This document shows positions 31,543-32,586 of a DNA stretch of 32,586 nucleotides, one piece after another. The notes below the pieces were generated by a model. That model saw only the letters and a list, made by a program, of their open reading frames with translations, was not told where the DNA came from and did no database searches. The stretch lies in assembly GCA_016931775.1 (NCBI GenBank), contig JAFGEC010000040.1, positions 1 through 32,586 of the forward strand, written 5' to 3'. Both the position numbers and the translations under genes were made by a program. The DNA is from Candidatus Zhuqueibacterota bacterium. Lineage in GTDB: Bacteria > Zhuqueibacterota > Zhuqueibacteria > Residuimicrobiales > JAFGEC01. Each line of letters starts with the position of its first letter. The first letter of the stretch is position 1.

Positions 31543-32586
31543 TTACTTTATTATAATCATTTTCCTCATTGCCTGATAAACATGATTCACGCATACCACC
31601 TCAATGGAATAGAAATAGATACCACTCGAAATCTTGTCTTTATTGTCGTCGGTTATACTCCATTCAACGTTATGGCTGCCCGCTTCCTGATTCGCATCAA
31701 TAAGTGTACTGACCTTTTGTCCGAGCATATTGAAAATTTCCAACTTTACATGACTGACCTGTGGAAGTGAGTAATGTATGGTTGTCACTGGATTGAATGG
31801 ATTCGGGTAATTCTGTTCTAAAACAAATTGAACGGCAGCGCCTGAATATGGTTTTTGAACATCTGCTGCAGGTTCAACAATTCTGATATCATCAAGAAAT
31901 AACCTGACACCATCAAGATCGTGATAGTCAGTGCCAATTTGAAATCTTTCAACTTGAGACCAGTCAAATTCGCCCTGCGGAGTATACCAGTTCCCATCAT
32001 CATAAGCGCCTTGTTCTGTAAAGGCGCTTAACGGTATCTGAACGTGCTGCCATGTTCCATCCCAATTAACCTTCGTGTTGTCAAGTATATAACACATAGT
32101 CCATGGATGATCATTCGGATTTTCGGTTTTTGTATCGATAAAGCGAAGGTTTAATTTTGCATTATTCGTTGTACAACTCGCCCACAAATTTAACATGTAA
32201 CCGTATTGTATGAGTTGTGTTAGATCATGCAGCGATGGGAAATACATACCAATGAAGCTATATAAATCAGCTCCGGTCCATGAGATACAATAATCGCCTT
32301 CAACAGGATTATGCCTTGATAGAAAGTTCAGGTCATACTCGCCGCCTGAGAACCAGCTGGAATGTACAACTCGTTGTGCCAGGAAATCATCATAAATAAT
32401 AAATCCTGAAGTATCGGGTGCAAAAATAAATTCCTTTTGTGGCGGAACCGTTAATCCCAAAGCTTCAATAACAGAAGTCGTTACATCAGATTCGAACAAT
32501 TCCCGGTCACTTTCAAAAATACCGAATCCATACTGATATTCCCACATTGACCAACTAATGTGATTGGATTCAAAATAAGTCCGGAC
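31543..32586 (-). CDS. C-terminal part of a GH5-like secreted glycosidase with T9SS tail (5' end outside window)
   Basis: An open frame of 347 codons without a start in the window; it continues through the edge. Its first residues (RTYFESNHISWSMWEYQYGF) match the end of a GH5-type cellulase barrel, where ISW..WEY leads to GFGIF. A middle domain (about 70-250) resembles a galactose-binding-type module such as CBM11 or the CIA30 fold, with FLDDIRIVEP at its end. The last 90 residues are a type A T9SS tail (EQNYPNPFNPVTT, IFNMLGQKVSTL). It would break down beta-glucan or a related polymer outside the cell. The GH5 call rests on only a few visible residues. Confidence 0.75.
   Translation of the reverse strand, partial: VRTYFESNHISWSMWEYQYGFGIFESDRELFESDVTTSVIEALGLTVPPQKEFIFAPDTSGFIIYDDFLAQRVVHSSWFSGGEYDLNFLSRHNPVEGDYCISWTGADLYSFIGMYFPSLHDLTQLIQYGYMLNLWASCTTNNAKLNLRFIDTKTENPNDHPWTMCYILDNTKVNWDGTWQHVQIPLSAFTEQGAYDDGNWYTPQGEFDWSQVERFQIGTDYHDLDGVRLFLDDIRIVEPAADVQKPYSGAAVQFVLEQNYPNPFNPVTTIHYSLPQVSHVKLEIFNMLGQKVSTLIDANQEAGSHNVEWSITDDNKDKISSGIYFYSIEVVCVNHVYQAMRKMIIIK

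Noticed and set aside
1-32586. tRNA, rRNA or prophage genes
   Set aside because: No cloverleaf sequence, no rRNA-like stretch and no phage or integrase motif was seen on either strand by eye; a covariance-model scan was not possible.

Overview
The window looks like a chromosomal piece of an anaerobic, polysaccharide-degrading bacterium of the FCB group (Calditrichota, KSB1 or Marinimicrobia-like). Three large exported proteins end in a type IX secretion (Por/FlgD-like) sorting tail with the NYPNPFN signature. Many other products carry Sec or Tat signals and belong to glycan-degrading families (GH29, a GH97 remnant, GH5-like, DUF1080, two sulfatases, LmbE deacetylase). The placement is inference from gene content; there is no rRNA marker in the window.

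Layout. 1-4021 (minus strand): a GntR/UTRA regulator, a secreted protein fusing an FG-GAP/VCBS propeller to a xylose-isomerase-like TIM barrel, and a partial secreted protein. 4391-8285 (plus): alpha-L-fucosidase, a 36-codon ORF coupled by ATGA overlap to a tandem DUF1080 protein, and an LmbE/PIG-L deacetylase. 8400-9145: a repeat copy, a probable attenuator (27-aa leader ORF with competing antiterminator and terminator stems) and a small unknown gene. 9397-10275: an exported creatininase-family hydrolase, followed by a hairpin cluster and a MITE-like element.

The central find is at 11049-13707: marR, hgcA, an acyl-ACP thioesterase gene and hgcB. HgcA has the diagnostic NVWCAAGK cap-helix motif and a five-helix membrane domain. 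HgcB has the CMECGAC ferredoxin motif and a vicinal Cys pair at the C-terminus. This is a mercury-methylation locus whose two core genes are separated by a thioesterase gene and which is led by a MarR gene overlapping hgcA. A good promoter with a 19-bp palindrome lies just upstream of marR.

13884-22702 holds an esterase, a deletion-scarred ATPase pseudogene, two Tat-exported sulfatases, a GH97 remnant abutting a nucleoside deaminase, and an 851-codon multidomain T9SS substrate. 22896-26985 (minus) holds a CobW-type GTPase and two URO-D/methylcobamide-methyltransferase-like genes, one fused to two thioredoxin folds. These give the window a second possible link to corrinoid chemistry besides HgcA. 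27111-32586 (minus) holds a HepT/MntA toxin-antitoxin pair, a CrtI-like oxidoreductase, a broken LVIVD-repeat T9SS protein, a formylglycine-generating-enzyme-like remnant and the 3' part of a GH5-like T9SS enzyme.

A dispersed intergenic repeat of about 105-115 bp occurs four times (near 4.2, 8.4, 10.9 and 25.6 kb). Several genes are decayed, so the region seems to be recombining actively.
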